Origin: Discostella pseudostelligera
Lineage: Eukaryota > Bacillariophyta > Thalassiosirophyceae > Thalassiosirales > Thalassiosiraceae
Length of the DNA stretch: 11,828 nt
Direction: 5' to 3'
Assembly: GCA_036940085.1 (NCBI GenBank)
Contig: JALLBK010000485.1
Location: 1 to 11,828, forward strand
The notes under the pieces are model-generated. The model was not told the DNA's origin, searched no databases, and saw only the letters and a program-made list of their open reading frames with translations. Positions 1-8,319 of this stretch are shown one piece after another. Both the position numbers and the translations under genes were made by a program. Within the stretch, counting starts at the first letter, position 1, and every line of letters begins with the position of its first letter.

Positions 1-246
1 TTGAGGCTGATGATGAAGCCAGGATCTTGAAGTCGACATGCAACACTGTTTGAAATGAATGTTACAAACAGTCGATCGTTCTCAAAGGATTGAGGAATCT
101 TATTGAGGCTGATGATGAAGCCAAGATCTTGAAGTCAACATGCAACACGGTTTGAAATGAATGTTACAAACAGTCGATCGTTCTCAAAGGATTGACGAAT
201 CTTATTGAGGCTGATGATGAAGCCAGGATCTTGAAGTCGACATGCA
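1..246. repeat. 102-bp tandem repeat, two full copies plus partial third
   Basis: A 102-bp unit starts at 1, 103 and 205, each time with TTGAGGCTGATGATGAAGCC. The third copy diverges after about position 246. The copies differ by only a few substitutions. The period is exactly 34 codons, and read on the minus strand the unit is open in one frame (LQDPGFIISLNKI then SFENDRLFVTFISN), so it amplifies coding sequence. The array reaches the window edge, so the copy number is unknown. In the middle copy a CGA codon has become TGA (complement of 135-137), which terminates the frame. Confidence 0.9.
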
Positions 247-545
247 AAACGGCAATTCATCAACATAACAAATCCTGATTTGCCCAAATTCCTCAACCAA
301 TCTTCAAATATTGTATCATAGGCTACAAGGTCAAGGTAGCATGTACCATTGAAAAGTATACTCTTCAGGAAGTTTTCATCAATTGCTTTCCATTTGCGAC
401 AAAATTCTTGAATATCTTCCCGATGAGCAGGCACATGGCGAAGATGCCGGTGCTTCTGGTCGAACCATCCATCATCACGACCATACAATATTTGAGTCAT
501 GAAAATATTGCCAGTACGTCTCTCCTCTAGTTCATGTGTGTTCAT
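135..545 (-). CDS. Hypothetical protein, C-terminal part built on a 34-residue repeat; possibly truncated
   Basis: This is a 136-codon frame on the minus strand. I do not recognise the family. The first ~100 residues are non-repetitive, of mixed charge and rich in aromatic residues (ILYGRDDGWFDQKHRH, then FEDWLRNLGKSGFVMLMN), which looks like folded protein. The last 34 residues are one unit of the 102-bp tandem repeat, closed by a TGA that is CGA in the neighbouring unit. Without that change the frame would continue into two more repeat units and off the window. The frame is open upstream of the ATG as far as about 586, so the ATG at 545 may not be the start; it overlaps the TGA of the Val/Asp repeat frame (542-544). 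The two could be one gene joined by a splice or frameshift. Real coding origin is likely, an intact gene is doubtful. Confidence 0.4.
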   Translation of the reverse strand: MNTHELEERRTGNIFMTQILYGRDDGWFDQKHRHLRHVPAHREDIQEFCRKWKAIDENFLKSILFNGTCYLDLVAYDTIFEDWLRNLGKSGFVMLMNCRFACRLQDPGFIISLNKIRQSFENDRLFVTFISNRVAC

Positions 546-1069
546 TCCCGTGAAGCTGCAAATATCTGCATCAAGGATGTCTCCACTCCATCGACATCAA
601 AGAACACTCCATCGACATCACAGAACTTGGTATCGACGACGACGACGACATGCTCCACCTTCTCCACTCCATCGACATCAAAGAACTTGGTATCGATGAC
701 GACGACAACATGACAAATGACATTTGTTAGTTAATTTCGTAACTCAATTAAATTCATCCGAAAAATTTTGCAAGGGATCGCCCCCTTCAAAGCGAAATTG
801 AATGAGAGACCACACACCTTTTCCACTCCATCAACATCAGAGAACTTGGTATTGACGATGACAACGACAACATGCTCATCCGCCTTCTCCGCTCCATCGA
901 CATCAAAGAACACTCCATTGACATCAGAGAACTTGGTACTGACGGCAGATTCGACAATGGTCATCGGTGCCTGCTCTACCTTCTCCGCTCCACCAAAGTC
1001 GAAGAACTTGGAACCGAAGCCGATGGCTGTAGTGATGGATGAAAAGAATACAATCGAGTGAATTCTCAT
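542..1069 (-). CDS. Val/Asp-rich repeat protein with possible signal peptide (tentative two-exon model)
   Basis: Starting at ATG 1069, the protein begins MRIHSIVFFSSITTAIG, resembling a signal peptide. It then repeats a degenerate module TKFSDVDGVEKV linked by runs such as EHVVVVI. One TAA (complement of 731-733) interrupts the frame, but the same frame carries further modules down to a TGA at 542-544. An intron at 686-817 (132 bp; GTGTGT donor after GVEK, CCAAG acceptor before FFDVDG) would remove the stop in phase 0 and join module to module. This gives complement(join(542..685,818..1069)), about 131 residues. The intron has no strong pyrimidine tract. Alternatively the whole region is a decaying minisatellite-like gene. 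The family is unknown. Confidence 0.33.
584..1020. repeat. Degenerate ~30-bp motif repeats, dispersed minisatellite
   Basis: The plus-strand motif CTCCATCGACATCAAAGAAC, usually followed by TTGGTATCGA and often by GACGACGACGACATGCTC, recurs near 584, 605, 665, 823, 891, 914 and 989. Copies vary at several positions and the spacing is irregular (roughly 20 to 75 bp). On the minus strand they encode TKFxDVDGVE modules. They probably arose by slippage or unequal exchange inside the coding sequence. Confidence 0.75.
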
Positions 1070-1140
1070 TGTTGTTTCCTATTGAAATTCAATGGCATTG
1101 ATTTTGAAAAACAATGCGGAAATTTTAAAAAAGTGCCTAC

Positions 1141-2696
1141 TTACTCCATGATTGCTGTGAATGCATCTAATGGGAAGCTTGATTCATCGACTTGTTCCAA
1201 AAGAACGGTCTGAATCAAATTCGGAGCAAATGTCACACTATATCCAACCTCGCTACTACTAGACTGGTGATGCGACATTGATACCGATTCTAAAGAGGTA
1301 ACAGTACTTCGCTGATGTTGTGACATTGGTACCGATTCCAGAGAAGATGCAATAGTAACCCTCTCAGTATCGCTGTAGGTCAGTGGCACACTGAACGTGG
1401 CGGCGACAATATCATCTACACTTTCTGTTTCAGCCAAGAATGACACCAGAGAAAGTCCCGAATAGAATCTATCATGATGAACCTCTCCATCTGCCATCAT
1501 ATCAGCAGTAATAATTCCTTTCTCAGCATCACTTACGTCGATTGGGAGTGCGAAAGAGAAGATGCCATCATTCATGACGGTACTTTCATCATCCCCGATC
1601 ACATTTTCCTTTCCAAGGTGTATTGGAGTTGATGGAGGAATTGCTTCCAGTGAAGGCTGATCTAAAAGGGTTGTAGATTTGACTGCCGCCGCCGCCGCTG
1701 CTGCACCGTCCTTTTCAATCTCAGACTCTAACTCATGTTGTTCCAGCAACGCATCATCTGCCTCAGTTGTCACAGCCACTCCACCTGATTCCTTACTATG
1801 CAGATTATGCCTCTTTTGATAAACTCGAACAAACACAGCCACAACTGCAAATAAAATGACAATGCTAAAGCCCAATAAAACTCCAATGAGTGTATCTCTC
1901 CTCTTACTGCTGATATTTGATGATGATGAATGCACCGATGAAAACTATTATGGACGCAGCACCTTTATGGTAATTCCACACATAATACCACGGGGTTCAT
2001 CAAACACCTCATTCGGGCTCAAAAATGTCAAGGATAGTCCAGTAAAGAGTGCGAATGTCAGCGGGGTGGCGATGAAGATCATGAAGCTGTCATCATTTGC
2101 ATCCCCTCGAATGCAATCACTGATGATCAATCGGATGAAAACAACAGGGAAATTCGAAACTCCAATCAGGTCGCTGTGAATTCCCCTGAGGTAGGGTGGT
2201 ACCCTGATGGCAGTGATGGATGTGATCCATGACATCCACGCCGCTATTGCTCCTGCGCAGAGGAGTAGACTAAATTCCAGGACTGTTCCTGCAGTCGAAG
2301 TAACTTCGGATACTCCGTTGAGATGCTGATTCCGCGGGTGCGACTTCTATTTCTTACTAGATGATGCAATGATGAGAGTGATAAGTAGCCCAACCGCAAA
2401 AATTGCCACCGCCGCAGTCATGTGTTGCACGGCCATATCTGCAACATCCACCAGAAGATCCTGTCCAAAACAAACGATTCCCTGGAGAAACACTGGAAAA
2501 GAATGGATCGGGCGATGGAATGCTAGGTAGGCAATGTCCGAGATGAATGCTCCGAACAAACACCACACGTGATCCAAAAGTAGTACTCCCTTCGTTCCTC
2601 CAATTTTATCATCATTCCGGAAAGCTCTAGGGAAGTTTCACTGGACTGAAACTGGATATCCTGACATATTGGTGCATTATTGTAATAGTTCTTCAT
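1141..2696 (-). CDS. Probable multi-pass membrane protein, three exons plus an apparent frameshift
   Basis: Three open segments lie in one minus-strand frame (2577-2347, 2346-1948, 1944-1141), separated only by stops. Two short GT-AG introns remove these in frame: 2289-2357 (69 bp, GTAAGA to TGCAG) and 1945-2007 (63 bp, GTGTTT to AATAG). The result is about 434 residues with roughly six or seven hydrophobic segments, ending in a clear one (TLIGVLLGFSIVILFAVVAV) followed by VYQKRH and an acidic, Ser/Thr-rich tail of about 215 residues that includes a poly-Ala stretch. No ATG opens this frame. A second frame from ATG 2696 (MKNYYNN, then KLEERREYYF) runs into it at a T4 run (2576-2579), and one extra base would fuse them as YYFLDHVWCLFG. 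Start, introns and frameshift are inference; the membrane nature is visible. Family not recognised. Confidence 0.5.
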
Positions 2697-3142
2697 TTCT
2701 AGCGGACTGAATAGATATTTGCATGCATCTCTGCATTATTTGATGCAGAACTATCCCATTGCTCGATAGATGATGCTCGATCACATCGATGATCGATGCT
2801 CAAACGTTTCATTCTGCCGCTGCCACCTCCACGTGTCACCCCCGCTGATTGAGCCGACGGACGGACGAGACTTACCTACTTTGGAACTCGTACATAATTT
2901 GAAATTCGAATTTTTATATCCATTTTTGTCAATGAATAGGAACTCATAAGTATTGTACGTGAAGGTGAGATGACAGACGATGGTGTATCTTTCCCACGCC
3001 CACCTTTTTTGGCGCGAACGACTTCTTCCGCCACCGCACGCACCCGCCACACGAACCGCACAAATCCGCCGTCACCCGTCACCGCCCCACCCATCCACCG
3101 CCTAGCCAGCCAGGCCCAAGCCAAAGACGCATTCGCATGGAC

Positions 3143-3143
<1 letters not shown>
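2697..3143. other. Intergenic region between divergent genes
   Basis: I see no convincing gene here. It separates the minus-strand membrane gene from the plus-strand gene at 3281, so it should hold both promoters. Near 2776-2803 there are overlapping palindromic ATCGATG/CGATCA segments that could form a hairpin or bind a dimeric regulator. The stretch 2990-3140 is C-rich (repeated CACC and CGCC), consistent with a promoter or 5' leader. Confidence 0.6.
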
Positions 3144-3199
<56 letters not shown>

Positions 3200-3240
3200 C
3201 AGCAGCAGCAGTAGTAGTAGTAGCAGTAGCAGTATTAGTA
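3144..3240. repeat. (AGT)n/(AGC)n trinucleotide microsatellite
   Basis: About 97 bp of nearly pure AGT repeats are interrupted by a short AGC block and single AGC units near the 3' end, fading into AGTATTAGTA. It ends about 40 bp before the proposed ATG at 3281 and so probably lies in that gene's 5' leader or core promoter. The poly-Ser and poly-Leu frames it produces are artefacts of the repeat. Confidence 0.95.
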
Positions 3241-3280
3241 CTGCCCTCCGTAACTCAAACAATAGAGCAATTGAGTAACC

Positions 3281-5076
3281 ATGGTCAGCGGACTTGCCTC
3301 CTCGATTCGGGCCGCGGCTGAGAGCGCAACCTTTGATTTGGCTGGTCATGACGTGAGTTCATTGTCGCCGGATCATAAGATATGACTGTCTGCTGCTGGT
3401 CTCTGCTCCTTCACCGCTCACCACTTCATATGACATTGTCCACCACCCAAAACAAGGCCACATCTATCCGATCCATAATCACCGATGCCTTCTCTCAACC
3501 ATTCTCTTCCATCAGCAACATGATTCGAATCACCTTTATTGTCGGGGGTGGGAAATTATCACGACAAAAGTATGATGAAAAGGCAATGCAAGCAGTGACT
3601 TCGACATTGAAACAATTAGAATATGAAGAAGATCGTGGAGCAAGCTGTATATTGGAATGTGGGGGATGTTATAAAATACAGCATGATACGGGGAAGAATG
3701 TGTTTACGGTGGTGGTGTTTCCAAGAGTTGTTGGCAGCGTGAAGCAGGGGCCAAAGCAGGGGGAGAACAGAAAGGAGGCGGAAGATGATGTTCCACTCCT
3801 ACCAAAAGATTCTCCAGGATACAAAATGGCAGTGTGCATACTGGCACCAACCTTCCAAAATCTTCTATCGACACACTGTCCGACTTACACGGAGAAGAAG
3901 GAATGTTTGAAGTGCCTTGCTGGCTTATTGGAATTGGAACAGGCCCTCGAACATAAAATGATGGGTGGACATGCGCTCGATGCCGGAGAACAGTCATTCT
4001 ATGACGAATCGAGTGAATTGAAAGAAAAATACGAATTTACACAACAGGAGGCTAACCGTCATATCGAAGATGGGAGACTTACGCCGGAAGAGCGACGGCT
4101 ACTGGTGGAAATGAACCAAAAGAGGATTGAAACGTTGATGGCCGATCAAAATTCGGCTCTGGTGGCGAAGAAATTGAAGAAAGCCTTGGTCAGGAAGGAA
4201 CAATTGCAGTCATTGAGTAATGAAGTGAATTCTTTAACGCAGCTGCCTCCATTGCGAAACGAATCTCGGATATTCACTCTAAGGAAGAAGTTGTTGTCCC
4301 TTCAGGCAATCGAGTATTCGTCCAGGGGCAGACTGCTGACATTAGATGAGACGCGTGCATTGACTGAAAAGTTTGATATTGAAAACGAGACTGAGCGTTT
4401 GGAGATGTCTAGCCGGGGCTGGTTCGAGGAGGACAAAGCTTTTCATAATCGACTCCTTACAAGTCGTCAGAGATGCCGCGCAACGAAGACTTCTGGAGTA
4501 AAATCTACGGGACCTGCGCCACCTGCAGGAGGTCGCATTGTGAATGCAAAAAATGCAGTAAATAAGTGGATACTGCCCGGTGAAAGACCACCAAAAGAAG
4601 CTATTAAGAATAAGCTGAAGGGAAAGGGTGGAGCTGTTTTCACTGCGATGATGATGGACAGTTCGAGCGACGAAGAAGAAGAGCACGAAGTCGCAAATGT
4701 TGCGAAACTCAGTTTAGAACCAAAGAATTGCGATTCAAGTGCAACGTCGGCAACGAATACAAAGGCGGCTCATGATGTTGCGAAGGGTACTAACAGCATA
4801 AGTCAGTCGGCTGACACTGAACTGAAATCACAGACACAGAGTCAAGATAAAAAGAAGAAGAAGAAAGCAAAAGGCAAGCAGAACAAGAAAGAGAAGATTC
4901 AGGATTCTGAAGCGATTGAATCGACAATTGAAACCACGAAGTCATCATCGTTAGTGTCAAGCAGTTTGTTGGAATTTTGTCAGACGGTCATCTTGCCGGT
5001 TATCATTTCTATCCTATCTGTGGTCGAATCATTGGTGATGTCGATGTTTCAGAAGAAGAAGCCGAATAAGAAGTAA
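3281..5076 (+). CDS. Conserved-looking protein of unknown function, coiled-coil middle, C-terminal membrane anchor
   Basis: The proposed model is join(3281..3352,3457..5076), 563 residues. Exon 1 (ATG in context AACCATGG) encodes MVSGLASSIRAAAESATFDL. A 104-bp intron (GTGAGT donor, ACAAG acceptor) then joins in phase 0 to ATSIRSIITD. The in-frame ATG at 3382 would lie inside the intron and is a weaker start. Residues 46-115 form a compact hydrophobic/charged domain (MIRITFIVGGGKL, then YEEDRGASC, CYKIQHDTGKN, TVVVFPRV) that looks like a conserved core. Residues 205-365 are charged and helical (IEDGRLTPEERRLL, then AKKLKKALVRKEQL), probably coiled coil. Residues 425-435 are Ser/Asp/Glu-rich and 488-504 are Lys-rich. 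Residues 528-555 are hydrophobic, followed by QKKKPNKK, resembling a tail anchor with a basic end. I cannot assign a biochemical function. The gene is convergent with SAR1, whose stop lies 50 bp away. Confidence 0.85.
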
Positions 5077-5126
5077 CGACTGCTACACAAAAATATACCA
5101 ATTAACCGCTACATGCTTCCAAAAAA

Positions 5127-5799
5127 TTAGGTGAGGAATCGAGATAGCCATTGGAAAGCATCCTTGTAACCCATCCGTCGAACGACTGAGCACATGAACA
5201 CCTCGATTGGACATGCAATGCAACGTTCGTCGTACTTCTCCGTCACGTCCTTTCCATATGTATCCTGCAGTCCAAGTGCATACTTTAATTCGTCTTCAGA
5301 AGCCGCCGTTGGCATGTCAATCTTATTCCCGAGGACAAGGAAAGGAACTCCTCGAAGCTCATCGCTCGAAAGCAAGTTATCGAGCTCACGTTTCGCCTCA
5401 GGAAACCGTTGCCGGTCTATTGCATCCACGACGAATACCACACCATCCACTGTCGTTGTGTAATCCTGCCAAAGCCTTCGGGCTGTTTCGTGACCGCCCA
5501 GATCGAATGCCCTGAGTTTCAAATTTCCAACAATGAGTTCTTCGTTATTCGGATGTATGGTTGGCTCTGCCGATACAGCTCGATTGTCCTTTAGCATTCG
5601 AAGCAACGTCGTCTTCCCGGCATTATCCAAACCCAAAAAGAGTATTTTGGCATTTTTATGGTACAGACCTATCACGTGCCCATTAAGAGTTGTGTTTGAG
5701 CATCAACGAGGCGAAGCAAACGAGTAGTAGATTCGTCGGAAATGCTTCCTTACCAAGCGACGCGAGGATGCTATAAAACCAATCCCAAACAATAGACAT
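5127..5799 (-). CDS. SAR1: SAR1-type small GTPase of the COPII coat
   Basis: SAR1 starts COPII vesicle formation at the ER: its GTP form inserts an N-terminal helix into the membrane and recruits Sec23/Sec24. Model complement(join(5127..5668,5754..5799)) gives 195 residues, in line with family size. Exon 1 encodes [16 protein letters not shown], the hydrophobic WDWFY membrane helix typical of SAR1. An 85-bp intron (GTAAGG to GATAG) splits the following Gly codon, and exon 2 resumes as [14 protein letters not shown]. Visible motifs are the P-loop GLDNAGKTT (28-36), switch I Thr in PTIHP (52), DLGGH (71-75, with the catalytic-type His), NKID (130-133) and CS (175-176). The C-terminus [14 protein letters not shown] matches the family. 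All GTPase motifs are intact. An exon-2-only frame from GTG 5675 would lack the membrane helix and is rejected as the start. Confidence 0.97.
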
Positions 5800-5952
5800 T
5801 TTCTTTGAAAGGGTGCAATTGAATGAAGTTGTTGGTGTGTCTCAAAAAATGGTCTCCTGGCAAATGAAAATGAGAATGGTTTTTTGCAGCGAAGTAAATT
5901 TTTAACATTCACATCACGTTGATGTTCATTTCTTTTTTTTTCGAGCAAAACA
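5800..5952. promoter_or_regulatory. Bidirectional promoter region between SAR1 and a coiled-coil gene
   Basis: Only 153 bp separate the two divergent start codons, so the 5' leaders and promoters of both genes must share this stretch. It contains an interrupted palindrome ACATCA-CGT-TGATGT (about 5911-5925), a possible dimeric factor site, and a T-rich tract ending five bases before the right-hand ATG context. No clear TATA box is seen. Confidence 0.5.
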
Positions 5953-6276
5953 ATGGACTGCAATAAGCTGAAGGATCAACTGTTGTCCGTTACACTGGAG
6001 AACACTGAGCTCATGAAAGAACTAGCGGCGTTGAAATATCATCAAATGGCAATAGGTGCGAAGATTAACGATGCAACATTCTCCAACGAGCTCAAGAAGT
6101 CAAAGTCAAGTAACACAGAGCTAGTCTTGGAGAAGGCAAAACTGTTAGAGCGATCTAGTCGACAACAGAAGGAGGTACTACAGCTAAAGGTAGAGATGCA
6201 GTCACTGAGCGCCAAGTGCGGTAGCATTCAGTTCTGTACTCCAATCAAACAGGAGTTCATGAATAATTTAGACTAA
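5953..6276 (+). CDS. Small coiled-coil protein, function unknown
   Basis: This is a 107-residue single-exon frame with ATG in context AAAACAATGG and a TAA stop. Nearly all of it is predicted helix rich in Leu, Lys, Glu and Ser, with heptad-like leucine spacing (LKDQLLSVTLENTELMKEL, then LEKAKLLERSSRQQKEVLQL). The last ~20 residues (CGSIQFCTPIKQEF) break the helix. There is no signal peptide, membrane segment or catalytic motif. It resembles small structural or adaptor coiled-coil proteins, but such similarity is compositional and does not identify a family. The reading frame shows real amino-acid patterning, and its head-to-head position with SAR1 suggests shared transcriptional control. It could be part of a longer gene with introns downstream. 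Confidence 0.65.
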   Translation: MDCNKLKDQLLSVTLENTELMKELAALKYHQMAIGAKINDATFSNELKKSKSSNTELVLEKAKLLERSSRQQKEVLQLKVEMQSLSAKCGSIQFCTPIKQEFMNNLD

Positions 6277-7066
6277 ACTGCCTTCAAAAGAGCACCGTTC
6301 AGTAGATAGAGATAGTAGGAGCGTAATTTTTGCATGTTATACGTATGCAATGAACAACAAAGCGACTAAATTTTGTTCTGCAAGTGCAAGTTTACCAGGA
6401 TTTCTCGGTCAGCAAGTCTATAATGGATAACTGATTTTTGCACAATAATTTCAATAAGTTTCATTTACTTTCCGCTTTGCGACAGCAGCGAGAAGTATGC
6501 ATGTTTGATTGTTGTATTGTACACTTATTACTGTTGTTTATGGTGATTTTGTTGTTGTTTCCATTGTCCATTTGCTACATGCATGAAATGGTATCTGGAC
6601 GGAGTATTAGGGTGTTGTTGCTGCTAATGTCCTACATTCCCACTCCCTCCTCCACTATTTTCTGACGACAGAATCAACGCGGCCGCGAGCAGCATTACCA
6701 TCGCGAGCCGGAGCCGAGAGAGATATGGAGATAGTTGGGTATCGTAGAGGTAGGGTAGGTGCAATGGCATCGGCGGCAACGTGTTGGAGCGGCGGCCGGC
6801 GGGCGGTGACATGCAGATCGACGTCGTCGCGGCCATGCATGGCATACTATCATGGCATTCATGCCATGGTCTATGCACTAAGAGTACATTCATGGACGGT
6901 CGTAGTCGTATGGTATGGCATGGTATTTATTGTTGGCTGTTGACTGGCTGGGATGGTGGAGTGAGGTAGGAGTAGATTCTAGTAGATTGTGGTGGCTGGT
7001 GGATGGAGGCTGGTAGTGGTCGGTGTGGGTGGGGAACTGACGCGGTGACGAGCGTCGACGTCATTG
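6277..7066. other. Intergenic region, no supported gene
   Basis: I find no convincing coding frame in these ~790 bp. Noted features are two palindromes, GCCATGCATGGC (6832-6843) and CATGGCA-TTCA-TGCCATG (6851-6868), within a cluster of CATGG/ATGGC words (6830-6930); a GC-rich GCGGCGGCCGGCGGGCGG tract (6790-6807); and a G/T-rich GTGG/GGTGG stretch (6950-7035). The last two may belong to the upstream region of the gene at 7247. Confidence 0.5.
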
Positions 7067-7075
7067 GATTCCCAT

Positions 7076-7188
7076 ATTATGCCTTGCTCGGAAGCAGAGC
7101 CACCCCCCAACTTTAAAAATCGAGCCTCCATTCTCCCGCCAAATTTGAAACCACACATTCCACACAATCAATTCATCGAAAATCGTCG
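7076..7188 (+). repeat. Inverted duplicate, copy 1 (uninterrupted)
   Basis: This segment matches the reverse complement of 8521-8635 with about eight substitutions and one 2-base indel. Similarity continues more weakly to the left (ATTCCCATAT at 7068-7077, then ATGACGTCG-like sequence), where the other copy carries the MITE. It contains TCTCCCGCCAAAT (7132-7144), which resembles an E2F-type site and is kept in both copies. The segment precedes the small gene at 7247, so it may be a duplicated promoter or 5' leader. Both copies also share a short open frame from an ATG (7079 here: MPCSEAEP). Confidence 0.9.
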
Positions 7189-7246
7189 ATCCAACACCAA
7201 TTCGTCCCCTCCCGCTTCATAGAGGTCACGGCAGTCCCCGTTGGCA

Positions 7247-7538
7247 ATGCCTACACATACGAGCGAAGTAGTCCTAGCGCCTACTGTGCGCAAATCTAGC
7301 CGGAATTGAAAGGAGAACCACCAACAGCCCAGTAATGATGTCGAATTAGTCGCCAAGGAGGAGGAAGGAGGAAGAGGTGGAGGCTGAGTGGGCAGAATTG
7401 GAAGAGGAGGTGCTGCCAGTAAAAGAGAAACAGCCGACAAAGAAGAAGCGATCTAGAAACTCTAAGGGGAGAGGAAAAGGAAAGAACATGAAGAAGAATG
7501 GCAAGGGGAAGTCGTCACCAAAACATTTGAGTGGATAA
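7247..7538 (+). CDS. Small charged protein, tentative two-exon gene or pseudogene
   Basis: The 3' part (7350-7538) has strong coding character: an acidic segment EVEAEWAELEEEVLPVKEK followed by a basic tail (TKKKRSRNSKGRGKGKN, then KKNGKGKSSPKHLSG) and a TAA stop. This resembles a small nuclear or nucleic-acid-associated protein, but only by composition. The frame is closed upstream by a TAG at 7347-7349. A 64-bp intron 7286-7349 (donor CT/GTGCGC, acceptor AATTAG) would join it in phase 0 to MPTHTSEVVLAPT starting at 7247, giving 75 residues. Alternatively the unspliced reading VRKSSRN, TGA, KENHQQPSNDVELVAKEEE followed by a frameshift indicates a pseudogene of a longer protein. The sequence does not decide between these. 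Confidence 0.4.
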
Positions 7539-7770
7539 GCCATCGATACTTTGTGTTCTTGCTGTCGTCGTTGCCACTCACCACCGTCCAAACATTAGTG
7601 GATAAACTATTCTTGCTTTGGTTGTTGTCATCGTTGATGTCACCTTCAAAGCATAAGTGTTGGTTATCCGATGATGCATTGTTTCATGTTGTCGTTATCG
7701 TCGTTGCCACCGTCCAAACATTTGTGGAATCATTGCTGCTTTGTGTTATACTGTCGCGTCGTCAAAACCA
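7518..7770. repeat. Imperfect tandem repeats spanning the gene end and 3' flank
   Basis: The word CCGTCCAAACATT followed by AGTGGA or TGTGGA occurs at 7584 and 7710 (126 bp apart), each preceded by GTCGTCGTTGCCAC-like sequence. A more divergent copy, CCAAAACATTTGAGTGGATAAG, at 7518 contains the stop codon of the 7247-7538 gene. The 3' flank therefore appears to be a duplicated copy of the gene's own terminus, now without an open frame. Confidence 0.65.
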
Positions 7771-8319
7771 TCCAATTATGATACATTGTGTTACCTCTCT
7801 AGTTTATTGCCGTATTAAAGTTCATGGACTTTCCAAACTTAGTAGGTTGAGGTGATATGATCTGGAAACGTTGACCTGCTGAGTAAATGTCCGTGTGTGC
7901 GGTTATTGTCATCGTTCTCTCTTGCCATGTCGAGAGACAATATGTGGACGGGTTTGTTGTTTGTTGAGTGGTATCGTTTTTGAGGGTAGTATCTATTTGT
8001 TGGTTGGTGCAGAAACATGGAGAAACTTCTGCGTTGCTGCTGCTGCGTATTTGTGGTGGTGGTACCCCGTCCAGACAAATGTTTTCATATGGCCACTTCA
8101 ACATCATTCATACTTTGTTGCCGCTTCATAATATGAATTCGTTGTGAGATGAGTGATGGTGGTGGTTGATTATCTCCAGTCGCCACACAAGCCCACCCCT
8201 CAATGCAACCCAAAACTGTAAAGACAATTAATTGATGATAACACGAACACTATCTTTCGCAGTACTCCCTTTCTTCTCAATCATCCTCCTACACCCGAGA
8301 CCTATTTGTTGCTTTGAAG
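7771..8319. other. Intergenic region, no supported gene
   Basis: Frames of up to ~100 codons exist on both strands, but none shows convincing composition or start context. The stretch is T/G-rich with GTT and GTTG words, and has short GCTGCT and GTGGTG runs near 8034-8061. I see nothing else that can be supported. Confidence 0.5.

Noticed and set aside
1..246. CRISPR array at the left edge
   Set aside because: The repeat units are contiguous 102-bp copies without distinct spacers, and the context is eukaryotic coding DNA.
1856..2179. Plus-strand frame of 107 codons opposite the membrane-protein exons
   Set aside because: The minus strand gives coherent hydrophobic segments in one frame; the plus-strand product has no recognisable pattern.
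2970..3278. Plus-strand poly-Ser frame and the opposite poly-Leu frame over the AGT repeat
   Set aside because: The apparent protein is produced by the microsatellite. Flanking residues show no protein-like pattern, and the frame ends just before the better-supported ATG at 3281.
3382..3456. ATG at 3382 as the start of the 563-residue protein
   Set aside because: It lies inside a GTGAGT-bounded intron. The 25 residues it adds look like a translated intron, whereas the exon at 3281 has good start context and phase.
5207..5515. Plus-strand frames opposite SAR1
   Set aside because: They are shadows of the clearly conserved minus-strand SAR1 coding sequence.
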